NCBI RefSeq assembly: GCF_001017175.1
Contig: NZ_LCYG01000020.1
Location: forward strand, 62,001-126,000
Length of the DNA: 64,000 bases
From: Microvirga vignae
GTDB lineage: Bacteria > Pseudomonadota > Alphaproteobacteria > Rhizobiales > Beijerinckiaceae
Reading direction: 5' to 3'
How positions within the stretch are numbered: the stretch's first letter is position 1; every line of letters begins with the position of its first letter. The position numbers were made by a program, and so were the translations under genes. Positions 36,583 to 45,539 of this stretch are shown here, one piece after another. Under the pieces are notes generated by a model. That model ran no database searches and was not told where the DNA came from. It was given only the letters and a program-made list of their open reading frames with translations.

Positions 36583-37881
36583 ATGAATAGCATTTTCAGA
36601 CTTGTCGAAAAAATCTATGCTGTTACCGCCCTGTTCTTCATGACGGGCTCATTGATTGCCATCATGTCCCCCGACGAGCTTGCCGTGGGTGTCGATGGGG
36701 CAGGTTCTCCGCACTATCGGATGCTCGGGCTCGCAATCGGCGGCGTGGCATTCCTCTTGTTGGCTATGCGTCCAAAGGCTTTGCTTCGGTACTGGATCGT
36801 GTTCATTCCGGTGCTCGTGGCCGTTGCCTCCATCTCCTGGTCAGTATCTCCAGGAGTCGCTTTTCGCAGATGCGGCTCTCTCATCATCACGACCGTATTC
36901 GCCATCTGGCTCGGCGAACGCTTTACGACGCGGACCATCATGAATCTGCTGCTGGGAGCAATGGCCCTTGTCTGCATCAGCAGCTACGTTTCCATCTTCG
37001 CCTTTCCGAACTTCGGCATTCACAATCCGACCAATACCATCAATCCGAGCCACTTTGGGGCCTGGAGAGGAATGCTGGGCCATAAGAACGACTTCGGCCG
37101 CATGCTGGCTCTTGCATCCACTATCTTTCTGGTTGCCTTTCTCATCCGCCAGAAGTGGCGCTGGGTCTATTTGACCGGGTGGCTGTCCGCGATAGCTCTG
37201 ATCGGCGGCTCTCACTCGGGTCAGGCGGTTGTTCTCGCCATCCTGCCTGCAATAGGTCTGATCATGCTGCTCTGGCTGAGAGGCATGCCGCTGCAGTTCC
37301 GATCTCTGGTCATCATTGTCACCCTTCCAATCGGCCTCTTCGTCTCCCTGATCTCCAATGTGATCGTGACGGAAGTGCTGAACATTCTGGGTAAGGACCC
37401 CACCCTCACCGGCCGGAGTGATATTTGGAGCGCCGCCCTGAGTTCTCTCGGGAACAACATTTTCCTAGGTGGCGGTTACGGCACCGGATGGGAGATGATT
37501 GCCGCTGGCGTGTTCATGCGGATGGGTGGAACCATGACGCATGCCCATAACGGTTATCTCGACCTGCTCCTTGATGTTGGAGTCTTCGGGCTCTCCATAA
37601 CTCTAGCGTTCTATGCAATCCTCGTCTTCAAACTGAGGCGGATCCTTCTTTCGCCTAAACAGACGGAAGCTGTCGCTCTTGGGCTCGTTGTGCTGATTTT
37701 TATCATCTCAGGTAATTGGGTGGCGTCCTTCCTCCTCCAGTACAACAGCATATATTGGGTTCTGCCGGTCCTCTTGTATGTAAAGCTCACGCAGATCGAG
37801 ACTGCAGCTTCGCAACAAGTATTACCAGTTCAGATCAATATCCCGCTCGGCTCAGGAAAGTACGGCCCGATGACAAGCTGA
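36583..37881 (+). CDS. Polysaccharide polymerase (Wzy/ExoQ-like O-antigen ligase family)
   Basis: This 432-residue integral membrane protein has about 10-11 predicted helices and the O-antigen-polymerase/ligase loop: GAWRGMLGHKNDFGRMLALA, then GRSDIWSAALSSLG and MTHAHNGYLDLLLDVG. The His-Asn-Gly and LGHKN motifs are characteristic of ExoQ-like enzymes. It polymerises flipped repeat units in the periplasm. I chose MNSIFRLVEK at 36583 because the 57 upstream codons of the open frame lack hydrophobicity and look non-coding, though the ribosome site is weak. Confidence 0.88.
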   Translation: MNSIFRLVEKIYAVTALFFMTGSLIAIMSPDELAVGVDGAGSPHYRMLGLAIGGVAFLLLAMRPKALLRYWIVFIPVLVAVASISWSVSPGVAFRRCGSLIITTVFAIWLGERFTTRTIMNLLLGAMALVCISSYVSIFAFPNFGIHNPTNTINPSHFGAWRGMLGHKNDFGRMLALASTIFLVAFLIRQKWRWVYLTGWLSAIALIGGSHSGQAVVLAILPAIGLIMLLWLRGMPLQFRSLVIIVTLPIGLFVSLISNVIVTEVLNILGKDPTLTGRSDIWSAALSSLGNNIFLGGGYGTGWEMIAAGVFMRMGGTMTHAHNGYLDLLLDVGVFGLSITLAFYAILVFKLRRILLSPKQTEAVALGLVVLIFIISGNWVASFLLQYNSIYWVLPVLLYVKLTQIETAASQQVLPVQINIPLGSGKYGPMTS

Positions 37882-38103
37882 GGCCGAGAGAGGATCTCGG
37901 TAGCTTGGCGACCAAGAACACTCTAGCGAATGCTGCTTCGAGAGCAGCCGGCTGGATCAGATACGACGTGGTTTTTTCTGCACCAAGCCCCTGGCGCAAG
38001 GCCGGACATGCCGCATAAGCCTCGCGCAGTATGCGTCAACAAGGGAATATCTCGCCATCCTGCGAGAGGGAACCGTTTGAAGGAGCCGGAGTGCAGAGAT
38101 GTC

Positions 38104-38952
38104 TCAAGCCGTTCCTGCTTCGGCCGGCGCTCTCCAATGAGGCAGATTGATTCCGATCATCTCTTCGAGCTTCTCAATATCTGCAAGCAGAAGATCGGAA
38201 TATTGAAGCGCCTGCCGGCGGATCTCTTGCTTGTGCTGGGCACTCGGCACGGGCCCGAAGACCAGCTTCTTCAGGGGGGCAAGATTCAATTTGCTGACCA
38301 GATAGCCGGCCCCGAGTCCTCTCAATTCATCGGCCCCGAACCGGGTCAATCGGGCAAGAGCCTTGAATTTCGGAACGCTTGCCTCGTTCACGAAGGCCTT
38401 GGAAAGTTCGGAGCTTGGTGCGATGAAGGGAATACCGAGGAGCTTGCACATCTTCTCGCAAAAGCCGTTGAGATTGGCCCTCATTTCTTCTTCCAAGAGG
38501 ACGTGGACCCGGTCAGCTCCCAAAAGGTCCAGCCAGACGCGCAGATTCTGATAGTAGAGGCCCGAGTGGATGATGTCTTTGTGCATCTCCACCATTCGTT
38601 CAAACCCGACATCAGGTACGCCACATTTGAGATAGTGGAAATAGTGCGACACAGCACGATCGATCGGGTTCTTGAGAGTACAGATCACATGAGCCGTGGG
38701 AAGGATTTGCGCCAAACGCTTCGTGGCCTCAGGCTTTCCGAATAGTGTCGGCGCAACCTCGACACAAACTCCTTGCCTCCCATCGCTGAAATGCGACTCG
38801 TACCATTCGAGGCCTTTGTGAAATCTTTTATCGAAGAAGACTGTCTCTTTCAGGGTCAGCGGCAGGACGACATCGTTTCGCGCCCGCAAGTAGGTATCGA
38901 TCCAGCTCGTACCGCTCTTGGTCGGCCCGATAAACACGAAGTTTGGAAGCAT
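38104..38952 (-). CDS. PAPS-dependent sulfotransferase, heparan-sulfate-sulfotransferase-like
   Basis: This 282-residue enzyme opens with FVFIGPTKSGTSWIDTYL, the 5'-phosphosulfate loop at about residues 5-22. It then has KETVFFDKRFHKGLEWYESH and the 3'-phosphate motif VICTLKNPIDRAVSHYFHY near residue 90-110, the order seen in glycosaminoglycan sulfotransferases. It differs strongly from the other sulfotransferase at 18371, so the two may sulfate different positions or sugars. Sulfation of a uronic-acid-containing repeat by a cytoplasmic enzyme using PAPS from cysD-cysNC is the obvious role. The acceptor is inferred. Confidence 0.88.
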   Translation of the reverse strand: MLPNFVFIGPTKSGTSWIDTYLRARNDVVLPLTLKETVFFDKRFHKGLEWYESHFSDGRQGVCVEVAPTLFGKPEATKRLAQILPTAHVICTLKNPIDRAVSHYFHYLKCGVPDVGFERMVEMHKDIIHSGLYYQNLRVWLDLLGADRVHVLLEEEMRANLNGFCEKMCKLLGIPFIAPSSELSKAFVNEASVPKFKALARLTRFGADELRGLGAGYLVSKLNLAPLKKLVFGPVPSAQHKQEIRRQALQYSDLLLADIEKLEEMIGINLPHWRAPAEAGTA

Positions 38953-39145
38953 GAGAGTCCCTTCCCCATCCCGCTTAACGCAAATGTCTGATAGGCGGGC
39001 GTACTTTACGAACTCTCCAAAGTGTTTCCCATATATCTGTAGAGTTAGCCCATTCTAGATAGCGGGCGCCTTTCACAGGTACCTCAGCATCCTGTTCATC
39101 GAACATTGATGCTGGAGGATACAGGATGTCTGGTCAGTGATGCAC

Positions 39146-39177
39146 ATGAGGCAGATAGGCCACCCTCTCTGCCTCAT
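39146..39177 (-). terminator. Hairpin downstream of the RTX beta-helix gene
   Basis: ATGAGGCAG (39146-39154) and CTGCCTCAT (39169-39177) form a perfect 9-bp stem with a 14-base loop, 15 bases past the stop of the minus-strand beta-helix gene. No T-run follows in that direction, so strength is uncertain. Confidence 0.5.
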
Positions 39178-39191
39178 CTCTCTTCGGACGC

Positions 39192-40784
39192 TTATGCCAC
39201 AATCATGAAATGATCTGCTGTGAGCAGAACGCCTTTCTTGAACGTCGCCAGCAAGGCCGCTTCTGCAGCTCCAGCGCCGTCACTGTCCCACATCAGCTTA
39301 TAGGATGTCTTATTGTACAAGAACTGGCCATGCCCCAGAGCACTGCCTTGCTTCGACGTTCCCGACACCGTCTTGAAATAGCTGGCTTCAAGGTCCCCAT
39401 TCCGCAGGCCTGCCCCTTCGCGCAGTCCGAAGCCGGCGGCCATGATGCCGATCCGATCCGCGCTGTTGGAGAAATCGAGGATGGTGTCGGAGCTGGCGGC
39501 CTTTGCCTCGCTGAATACGAATGTATCCGCCCCTGATCCGCCGGTCAGGCTATCATGCCCCCCGGCGCCCCAGATGATGTTGGCGCTATTGTTTCCCTTC
39601 AGAACATCGGCACCGCTTCCGCCCTTGATCCAGGAGGATTGGTCAATCGTGCTTGGAGGTATGCTCGAAGAAGGAGATGGAGTCTGAGAGTCTTCCGTCT
39701 CATCCGTCTGCACGGAGCCTGACGTCTCATAGTAAGGCGTCACTCCAACCCCTTCCCAAACGGACGGGCCTGTGCTGCCGGCGTAGTTGCTGATCAGCTT
39801 CGTGCTGTCCAGGGCGCTCGCGAGACCAAGCCAGTCTGTCTTGTCGAGCCAGTTGCCCTGCAGAGTCACATCCTTGCTCTCCCACGCAGGAGTATGGAAC
39901 GTGCTGCCTGCCGCGGAGACACCGATTGCCTTGGTATGAACAATGTCATGGATCCAATTACCGGTCAGTTCCACCGACTGGGCACCGAGCACACGGATGC
40001 CCTGATGAGCCGTGTTCTCGACTTCATTGCCGACCACGCGAATGTCGCGGGCCTCGTAGCTTTCCGTACCAATGAAGCCGGGCCAGAAGAACTCCTCTCC
40101 CGTATAGCCGCCAACGCCGATCCCGTGCTTACCCGCACCATCGATATGGTTGCCCTCGACCAGGATGTCGTAGGAGCCACCCTTGATATTGATTGCCGCA
40201 CCGTGAGCGCCCTTGATTTCATTGTGGCCAATCACACCGTGATGCACACCCACGAAGTCGATACCCTCCTCCTCACCCGTCGAGCCGGTGATGCGGTTAT
40301 TCAGGACATAGACATATTCGGCCTTGCTGACCTTGATACCGTCGCCAGCGAGAGCGGCGATGTCATTGTTCTTGAGGACAATGTTCTTCGGAGGATCGAA
40401 GGTGTTATTGAGGTTCACATACACATGCACCGCATTGCGGGATGCAGATGTGGGTCCAGCAATGCTCATGCCGTCGATCACGATATGATCCACGCCTGCG
40501 ACTTGGAGTGTGTCTTTCGCGTTGTCTGCTGGCTTGATCTGGGCTTTGCCACGGCCATCCGCAGAAATGATTTGAATCGGTAGGTCCTGAGCACCGTTCG
40601 TCCGGAGCGTTACATTCTCGGTGTAAACACCAGCCTTGACCATCACGGCGGTTCCGGGCTTGGCGCGATTGACAGCCTCTTGGATCGTTTTGACAGGATC
40701 AGTCTCAGTTCCCGCTCCGCCCGTGCGTCCGCCAGCGGATACCCAAATAACATCAGTCGGCTGAACAGCCTGCAATAAATACAT
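39192..40784 (-). CDS. Right-handed beta-helix protein with C-terminal RTX repeat, AlgE-like architecture
   Basis: This 530-residue protein has no classical signal peptide. Residues about 15-330 are parallel beta-helix, opening with IWVSAGGRTGGAGTETDPVK and carrying many N-turn coils (VYVLNNRITGSTGEEEGIDF, DIRVVGNEVENTAHQGIRVL). A Ser/Pro/Thr linker (QTPSPSSSIPPS) leads to a short RTX block (GGSGADVLKGNNSANIIWG, GGHDSLTGGSGADTFVF). The C-terminus resembles type I secretion signals. This is the build of mannuronan C5-epimerases and some type I secreted lyases, so it probably acts on the exported uronic-acid polymer. I use the ATG at 40784, with GGGG 8 bases upstream, over a TTG four codons earlier. 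The upstream region is strongly AT-rich. Confidence 0.82.
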   Translation of the reverse strand: MYLLQAVQPTDVIWVSAGGRTGGAGTETDPVKTIQEAVNRAKPGTAVMVKAGVYTENVTLRTNGAQDLPIQIISADGRGKAQIKPADNAKDTLQVAGVDHIVIDGMSIAGPTSASRNAVHVYVNLNNTFDPPKNIVLKNNDIAALAGDGIKVSKAEYVYVLNNRITGSTGEEEGIDFVGVHHGVIGHNEIKGAHGAAINIKGGSYDILVEGNHIDGAGKHGIGVGGYTGEEFFWPGFIGTESYEARDIRVVGNEVENTAHQGIRVLGAQSVELTGNWIHDIVHTKAIGVSAAGSTFHTPAWESKDVTLQGNWLDKTDWLGLASALDSTKLISNYAGSTGPSVWEGVGVTPYYETSGSVQTDETEDSQTPSPSSSIPPSTIDQSSWIKGGSGADVLKGNNSANIIWGAGGHDSLTGGSGADTFVFSEAKAASSDTILDFSNSADRIGIMAAGFGLREGAGLRNGDLEASYFKTVSGTSKQGSALGHGQFLYNKTSYKLMWDSDGAGAAEAALLATFKKGVLLTADHFMIVA

Positions 40785-40971
40785 CGTATGCCCCAATTAT
40801 AAAAAAAGAAAATATTCTTATATATTTGAATAATAATGCTTATTAGCAACAACGCCGAAGCGTGTCTATACGTAAGATCTGAAAATTAAGCGCGACGCAA
40901 GCAACGCACTCTGCGCTTCCAGCAAGATTCAAGCACCCGTATGGTCTCGGGAAATTCTGATCGCTGCCTGA

Positions 40972-41457
40972 TCAGTATTGGAGAAAGGACAATTCTGGAA
41001 CAGACTTAAAGCTATCGGTCCCGCGGCGATTGGGGGGCAGACCACAGGCAAATTGCGATATCCGCTTGGCTCCCGTGATTCCTGGAGTCTCCCCTCCTCC
41101 GATATTAAAATACAGCAACTGACCAGCGGTTCGGCCAATTCCTCGAATGCGGGCTGGTATCGTATTGGGCTGGTCGGATATTTTGAGCGTGACGTAAATC
41201 TCGGTTTTCCAACCCCGTTGCAGGCGCTCGGAAATGTACTCCGGCTTGACCAAGGCTTTGAACATGACCAGATCGCCCTGATGCTGGCTCAGGTACGAGC
41301 AATGCTTCATGAATATACCGAGCGCCTTCTCCACGTCGCTGCGGGTCAATGTTCCGCCCTCTATTGTTATCTCAAACCGTGGTGTGCTGGCATTGGCCGC
41401 AAAGGACGTGAGGCCGATCAGGGCGGCTCCTAATCCAGCCAGGACAGCCCACCACAT
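40972..41457 (-). CDS. Exported hypothetical protein
   Basis: This 161-residue protein has an N-terminal hydrophobic signal (VLAGLGAALIGLTSFAA, cleavage near ANA-S) and no further membrane helix. The mature part begins STPRFEITIEGGTLTRSDV and contains two Cys (HCSYLS and QFACGL) that could pair. I recognise no family. GGGAGA precedes the ATG at a good distance. It lies between the exopolysaccharide and glycerol loci on the minus strand. Confidence 0.65.
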   Translation of the reverse strand: MWWAVLAGLGAALIGLTSFAANASTPRFEITIEGGTLTRSDVEKALGIFMKHCSYLSQHQGDLVMFKALVKPEYISERLQRGWKTEIYVTLKISDQPNTIPARIRGIGRTAGQLLYFNIGGGETPGITGAKRISQFACGLPPNRRGTDSFKSVPELSFLQY

Positions 41458-41802
41458 CTGTATCTCCCGTCAGCCCCATCGTGAACCATCAGCGGATCGG
41501 AAGAATGAGAGCCTTGCTGATGGTGAGGATCTAATGCTTGTCAGAAGTCAGTTGCAAACGCCACCTGCCATAACGAGCTAGCTCGCGTTCCACTCTTCCG
41601 CGCCAACGAAGAGAATTGTGAAAGACTCTCCAGGCTGCGCAAAGCAAGAACAAGAGAGATGATCCGCCGTTTACATGGCTATAACTGCCTTCAGGCGCCC
41701 GACATCCCTGTCAAGGATGTATAAGGCGTCAAATCTCGGACATGCTGACCAAGATCTTGCAGCTCGATCCAACAAACCTGGATCAGGATGAGTCGGCCGG
41801 GA
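41458..41802. other. Non-coding stretch between the hypothetical gene and glpK
   Basis: About 345 bases at the boundary of the polysaccharide and glycerol regions. I see no convincing gene, repeat or terminator. Confidence 0.4.
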
Positions 41803-43302
41803 TTACCGAGGCGGGTGTGTCAGCGTTCGCGAGACAGCATCGCGCCAGCCGTTCACTTTCTCGACCCGCAAGGTCTCTGGCAGGGATGGCAGAAAGCGCG
41901 TCTCCAAACGCCACATATCGGCAAAAGCCACAGGATCGGGGAAGATTCCGGCATGCAGACCTGCAAGATAGGCCGCGCCCAGAGCGGTTGTCTCCTTCAC
42001 CTCAGGTCGATCGACAGGAGCCCCAAGGATGTCGGCGAGGCGCTGCATCGCCCAATCGGAGGCAACCATGCCGCCGTCTACACGCAGCACGGTTCCCTCC
42101 CCATCGCTGCCAGACCAATCATCGTGCATGGCATCCAAGAGGTCGAGCGTCTGGTAGCAAACGCTTTCCAGGGCCGCGTGGGCGATCTCCCGAGGGCCGG
42201 TCGCCCGGGTGAGGCCGAACAGAGCTCCTCGGCAATCCGGGTCCCAGTATGGCGCGCCGAGCCCGACGAAGGCCGGCACCAGGTATACGGATTGAGCAGG
42301 ATCCGCGTCGCGGGCCAACTCACCGGACTCCGCGGCGCTCTTGATGATGCCGAGCCCATCACGCAGCCATTGCACGGCAGCACCCGCAATGAAGATCGAG
42401 CCTTCAAGGGCATAGATGGGTTTGCCGCCGAACTGGTATGCGATGGTCGTCAGGAGACGGTTGCGGGAGGCGACAGGCGTGTCTCCGGTATTCAACAGCG
42501 CAAAGCATCCGGTGCCGTAGGTCGACTTGGCCATGCCGGGCGTGAAGCAGGCTTGTCCAACCGTCGCTGCCTGCTGGTCGCCGGCAACGCCGCAGATCGG
42601 GATCGCGGCCCCAAAATGCTCGGACAGGCTCATGCCATAGGAGGCAGAACAGTCACGCACCTCTGGAAGCATGGAGCGTGGGATGCCGAAGAGGTTCAGA
42701 AGATCGTCGTCCCAATCGCCGCGATGAATATCGTAGAGAAGCGTGCGGCTTGCATTCGTGGCATCGGTCGCGTGGACTTCGCCGCCGGTCAGACGCCATA
42801 CCAGGAACGTATCCACCGTTCCAAACGCGAGTTCACCTCGCTCCGCGCGGGCGCGCGCACCCGGAACATTGTCGAGAATCCAGGCGATCTTGGTGCCGGA
42901 AAAATAAGGGTCCAGGAGCAATCCGGTGCGCGACCGGATAAGATCTTCATGCCCTTCGCTCTTCAGCCGCGCGCACAATTCCGCCGTCCGGCGATCCTGC
43001 CAGACGATTGCCCGATGGATCGGCTGGCCTGTACGACGATCCCAGACAAGCACTGTCTCGCGCTGGTTGGTGATGCCGATGGTCGCCACATCCGCAGGAC
43101 GGGCATCTGCCTTGCGGAGCACCTCGCGGCCCATCTCCACGACGGTCTCCCACAGATCCTCCGGTTCATGCTCGACCCAGCCGGATGCGGGATAATGCTG
43201 AGGAAACTCCCGTTGTGCGACGGCAACGATGGACATGTCCGCCGAGAACAGGATGGCGCGGGACGACGTGGTCCCCTGGTCTATCGCGAGAACAAGGCTC
43301 AT
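41803..43302 (-). CDS. glpK: Glycerol kinase
   Basis: This 499-residue FGGY-family kinase phosphorylates glycerol to glycerol-3-phosphate. Diagnostic motifs are [15 protein letters not shown] (phosphate-1), the substrate-site [26 protein letters not shown], and the C-terminal [16 protein letters not shown]. Its length equals that of typical bacterial GlpK. It is downstream of glpV in the same direction, but a strong terminator-like hairpin (43354-43383) lies between them, so it may depend on read-through or its own promoter. It feeds GlpD at 49525. Confidence 0.97.
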   Translation of the reverse strand: MSLVLAIDQGTTSSRAILFSADMSIVAVAQREFPQHYPASGWVEHEPEDLWETVVEMGREVLRKADARPADVATIGITNQRETVLVWDRRTGQPIHRAIVWQDRRTAELCARLKSEGHEDLIRSRTGLLLDPYFSGTKIAWILDNVPGARARAERGELAFGTVDTFLVWRLTGGEVHATDATNASRTLLYDIHRGDWDDDLLNLFGIPRSMLPEVRDCSASYGMSLSEHFGAAIPICGVAGDQQAATVGQACFTPGMAKSTYGTGCFALLNTGDTPVASRNRLLTTIAYQFGGKPIYALEGSIFIAGAAVQWLRDGLGIIKSAAESGELARDADPAQSVYLVPAFVGLGAPYWDPDCRGALFGLTRATGPREIAHAALESVCYQTLDLLDAMHDDWSGSDGEGTVLRVDGGMVASDWAMQRLADILGAPVDRPEVKETTALGAAYLAGLHAGIFPDPVAFADMWRLETRFLPSLPETLRVEKVNGWRDAVSRTLTHPPR

Positions 43303-43353
43303 GACTTCCCCGGAACATTGTGTCTGAAGGATGTTTCAGAGCACATGGATTCT

Positions 43354-43383
43354 AAAAGGCCCCGCCCTCGTAAAGGCGGGGCC
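43354..43383 (-). terminator. Rho-independent terminator after glpV
   Basis: On the minus strand a 9-bp stem, GGCCCCGCC (complement of 43375-43383) with GGCGGGGCC (complement of 43358-43366), closes an 8-base loop and is followed by TTTTAGA. This is a good intrinsic terminator directly after the glpV stop and before glpK. Confidence 0.8.
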
Positions 43384-43391
43384 GGACTTGT

Positions 43392-45155
43392 TTAGCTGCG
43401 CTTCGGCGGATTGGCCGGCCAGCTCTTGATGAGCGTGTCGTAATCGACCGTCTCACCCTTCGGCTTCTCGTTCGCCAGCTTGCGCTGGGGCGCGATGTTG
43501 CCAGAGGCTTCGGCCTTCTTGAACCACTCCTCTGCCGAAGTCTTCGGGTTCAGCTTCGGTCCGCACTCGCCCTGCACGTTGGCGCGCTCGAGACGGCCGA
43601 GCACCTCGTCCTGGGCTGCGGCAAGCGAGTTCATCGCTTCCTGCGGAGTCTTGGCGCCGGAGGCCGCGTCACCGATGTTCTGCCACCAGAGCTGGGCGAG
43701 CTTCGGATAGTCCGGCACGTTGTTGCCGGTGGGCGTCCACTGCACGCGGGCTGGCGAGCGGTAGAACTCGATCAGGCCGCCGAGCTTCGGCGCGCGCTCG
43801 GTGAAGCTCTTGTCCCAGATGTCGCTTTCGCGGATGAAGGTAAGGCCGACATGGCTCTTCTTCAGCGAGACCGTCTTCGAGGTCACGAACTGAGCGTAGA
43901 GCCAAGCGGCCTTACGGCGCTCGACCGGCGTGGACTTCAGAAGCGTCCAGGAACCCGCATCCTGATAGCCGAGCTTCATGCCTTCCTTCCAATAGGAGCC
44001 ATGCGGCGAAGGAGCCATGCGCCATTTGGGCGTTCCGTCCTGGTTCACGACGGGCAAGCCTGGCTTCACCATGTCGGCCGTAAACGCCGTATACCAGAAG
44101 ATCTGCTGGGCGACGTTGCCTTGGGCAGGCACAGGGCCGGACTCGGAGAAGTTCATGCCGTTGGCCTGTGGCGGGGCATATTTCTTCATCCAGTCGAGAT
44201 ACTTGGTAATCGAATAGACGGCGGCGGGACCATTTGTATCGCCACCGCGTTCGACGGAGGAACCGACCGGACGACAGCCTTCCATGCGGATGCCCCACTC
44301 GTCCACGGGCAGGCCGTTCGGAATGCCCTTGTCGCCATTGCCGGCCATGGAGAGCCACGCATCGGTGAAGCGCCAGCCGAGCGACGGGTCCTTCTTGCCG
44401 TAGTCCATGTGGCCATAAACCTTGACGCCGTCGATTTCCTTCACGTCATTGGTGAAGAATTCGGCGATGTCTTCATAGGCCGACCAGTTCACCGGCACGC
44501 CAAGATCGTAGCCGTACTTGGCCTTGAACTTCTCCTTCAGGTCCGGGCGCTGGAACCAGTCGTAGCGGAACCAATACACGTTCGCGAACTGCTGGTCCGG
44601 CAGCTGATACATCTTGCCATCGGGCGCCGTGGTGAAGGATTTGCCGATGAAGTCGTTGATGTCGAGGGTCGGCGAGGTCACGTCCTTGCCTTCGCCCGCC
44701 ATCCAGTCGTCGAGCGCAACAGCCTGCTTATAACGGAAATGCGTGCCGATGAGGTCGGAATCGTTGACCCAGGCATCATAGATGTTGCGTCCGGACTGCA
44801 TCTGCGTCTGGATCTTCTCCACCACGTCGCCTTCCTGAATGAGGTCGTGGGTGAGCTTGATGCCGGTGATTTCCGAGAATGCCTTGGCGAGCGTCTTCGC
44901 CTCGTATTCATGGGTCGTGATGGTCTCGGAAACCACGTTGATTTCCATGCCGGCGAAGGGCTTCGCTGCATTCACGAACCATTCCATCTCCTTGAGCTGA
45001 TCGTCCTTGGAGAGCGTCGAGGGCTGGAACTCGCTATCGATCCAGCGACGGGCTTCCTCCATGCCCGCCAGAGCAGCGCCGGTGCCAAGCGCCATGGCAA
45101 TGACGCTCGTCGAGACAAAGAGCCTCAAGCGCCGATGAGATTGGGTCAGTTTCAT
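43392..45155 (-). CDS. glpV: Glycerol ABC transporter substrate-binding protein
   Basis: This 587-residue periplasmic binding protein has a signal peptide (LRLFVSTSVIAMALGTGAALAG) and a long family-1-type body (YQLPDQQFANVYWFRYDWFQ). Its large size is characteristic of the GlpV family described in Rhizobium leguminosarum, where the ABC system takes up glycerol. It belongs to the glpSTPQUV set that is complete here. The mature protein ends in a Pro/Lys-rich tail. I am confident of the family because the neighbours match that operon in order. Confidence 0.93.
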   Translation of the reverse strand: MKLTQSHRRLRLFVSTSVIAMALGTGAALAGMEEARRWIDSEFQPSTLSKDDQLKEMEWFVNAAKPFAGMEINVVSETITTHEYEAKTLAKAFSEITGIKLTHDLIQEGDVVEKIQTQMQSGRNIYDAWVNDSDLIGTHFRYKQAVALDDWMAGEGKDVTSPTLDINDFIGKSFTTAPDGKMYQLPDQQFANVYWFRYDWFQRPDLKEKFKAKYGYDLGVPVNWSAYEDIAEFFTNDVKEIDGVKVYGHMDYGKKDPSLGWRFTDAWLSMAGNGDKGIPNGLPVDEWGIRMEGCRPVGSSVERGGDTNGPAAVYSITKYLDWMKKYAPPQANGMNFSESGPVPAQGNVAQQIFWYTAFTADMVKPGLPVVNQDGTPKWRMAPSPHGSYWKEGMKLGYQDAGSWTLLKSTPVERRKAAWLYAQFVTSKTVSLKKSHVGLTFIRESDIWDKSFTERAPKLGGLIEFYRSPARVQWTPTGNNVPDYPKLAQLWWQNIGDAASGAKTPQEAMNSLAAAQDEVLGRLERANVQGECGPKLNPKTSAEEWFKKAEASGNIAPQRKLANEKPKGETVDYDTLIKSWPANPPKRS

Positions 45156-45247
45156 TTATTCCTCCCAAACGATGCCCTGTCCGGCTTTCTCACCGTTGTC
45201 TTCTTCGGCACGGGCAACCCGAAGAAATTCTTGGAGCCTGCCTCCTC

Positions 45248-45529
45248 TCACACCGTGCGGAACACCAGCACGGCATAAAGGAGCGACAGGCCCGAGGCCC
45301 ACCACAGGTCGGGCCCGACAAGCCCAAGCCACGCAAGGTGGATGAAGGCAGAGCCCAACAAAGAAATGAAAAGGCGATCGCCCCGCGTGGTCGGAATGCG
45401 CAGGATTCCGACCCGCTCGGTTTCCGGCCGATAGATTGCCAACAGAGTCATGATGACGAGTAGGCCCGCAATGCCGACGAAGAACAATGCCGTCTGCCAT
45501 GTCCAGGCCATCCAGCTGAGATCTGGCAT
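45248..45529 (-). CDS. glpU: Small membrane protein of the glycerol transporter
   Basis: This 93-residue protein has three predicted hydrophobic segments (FFVGIAGLLVIMTLLAIY, FISLLGSAFIHLAWLGLVG, SGLSLLYAVLVFR) and an internal polar loop (RPETERVGILRIPTTRGDR). It matches the DUF2160-type small subunit glpU that occurs only with this glycerol transporter type. Its molecular role is not established; it may assemble with the GlpP/GlpQ permeases. It lies 10 bases after glpQ and about 90 bases before glpV. Confidence 0.88.
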   Translation of the reverse strand: MPDLSWMAWTWQTALFFVGIAGLLVIMTLLAIYRPETERVGILRIPTTRGDRLFISLLGSAFIHLAWLGLVGPDLWWASGLSLLYAVLVFRTV

Positions 45530-45539
45530 GCGAACCTCC

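Noticed and set aside
37930-38745. 271-codon plus-strand frame
   Set aside because: Antisense to the sulfotransferase at 38104-38952, which has both PAPS-binding motifs.
41788-43395. 535-codon open frame on the plus strand
   Set aside because: It is antisense to glpK, whose product is an unmistakable glycerol kinase; the plus-strand product is Arg/Gly-rich with no family motifs.
43851-45278. 475-codon plus-strand frame
   Set aside because: Antisense to glpV; no ribosome site, and composition typical of the complement of a GC-rich gene.
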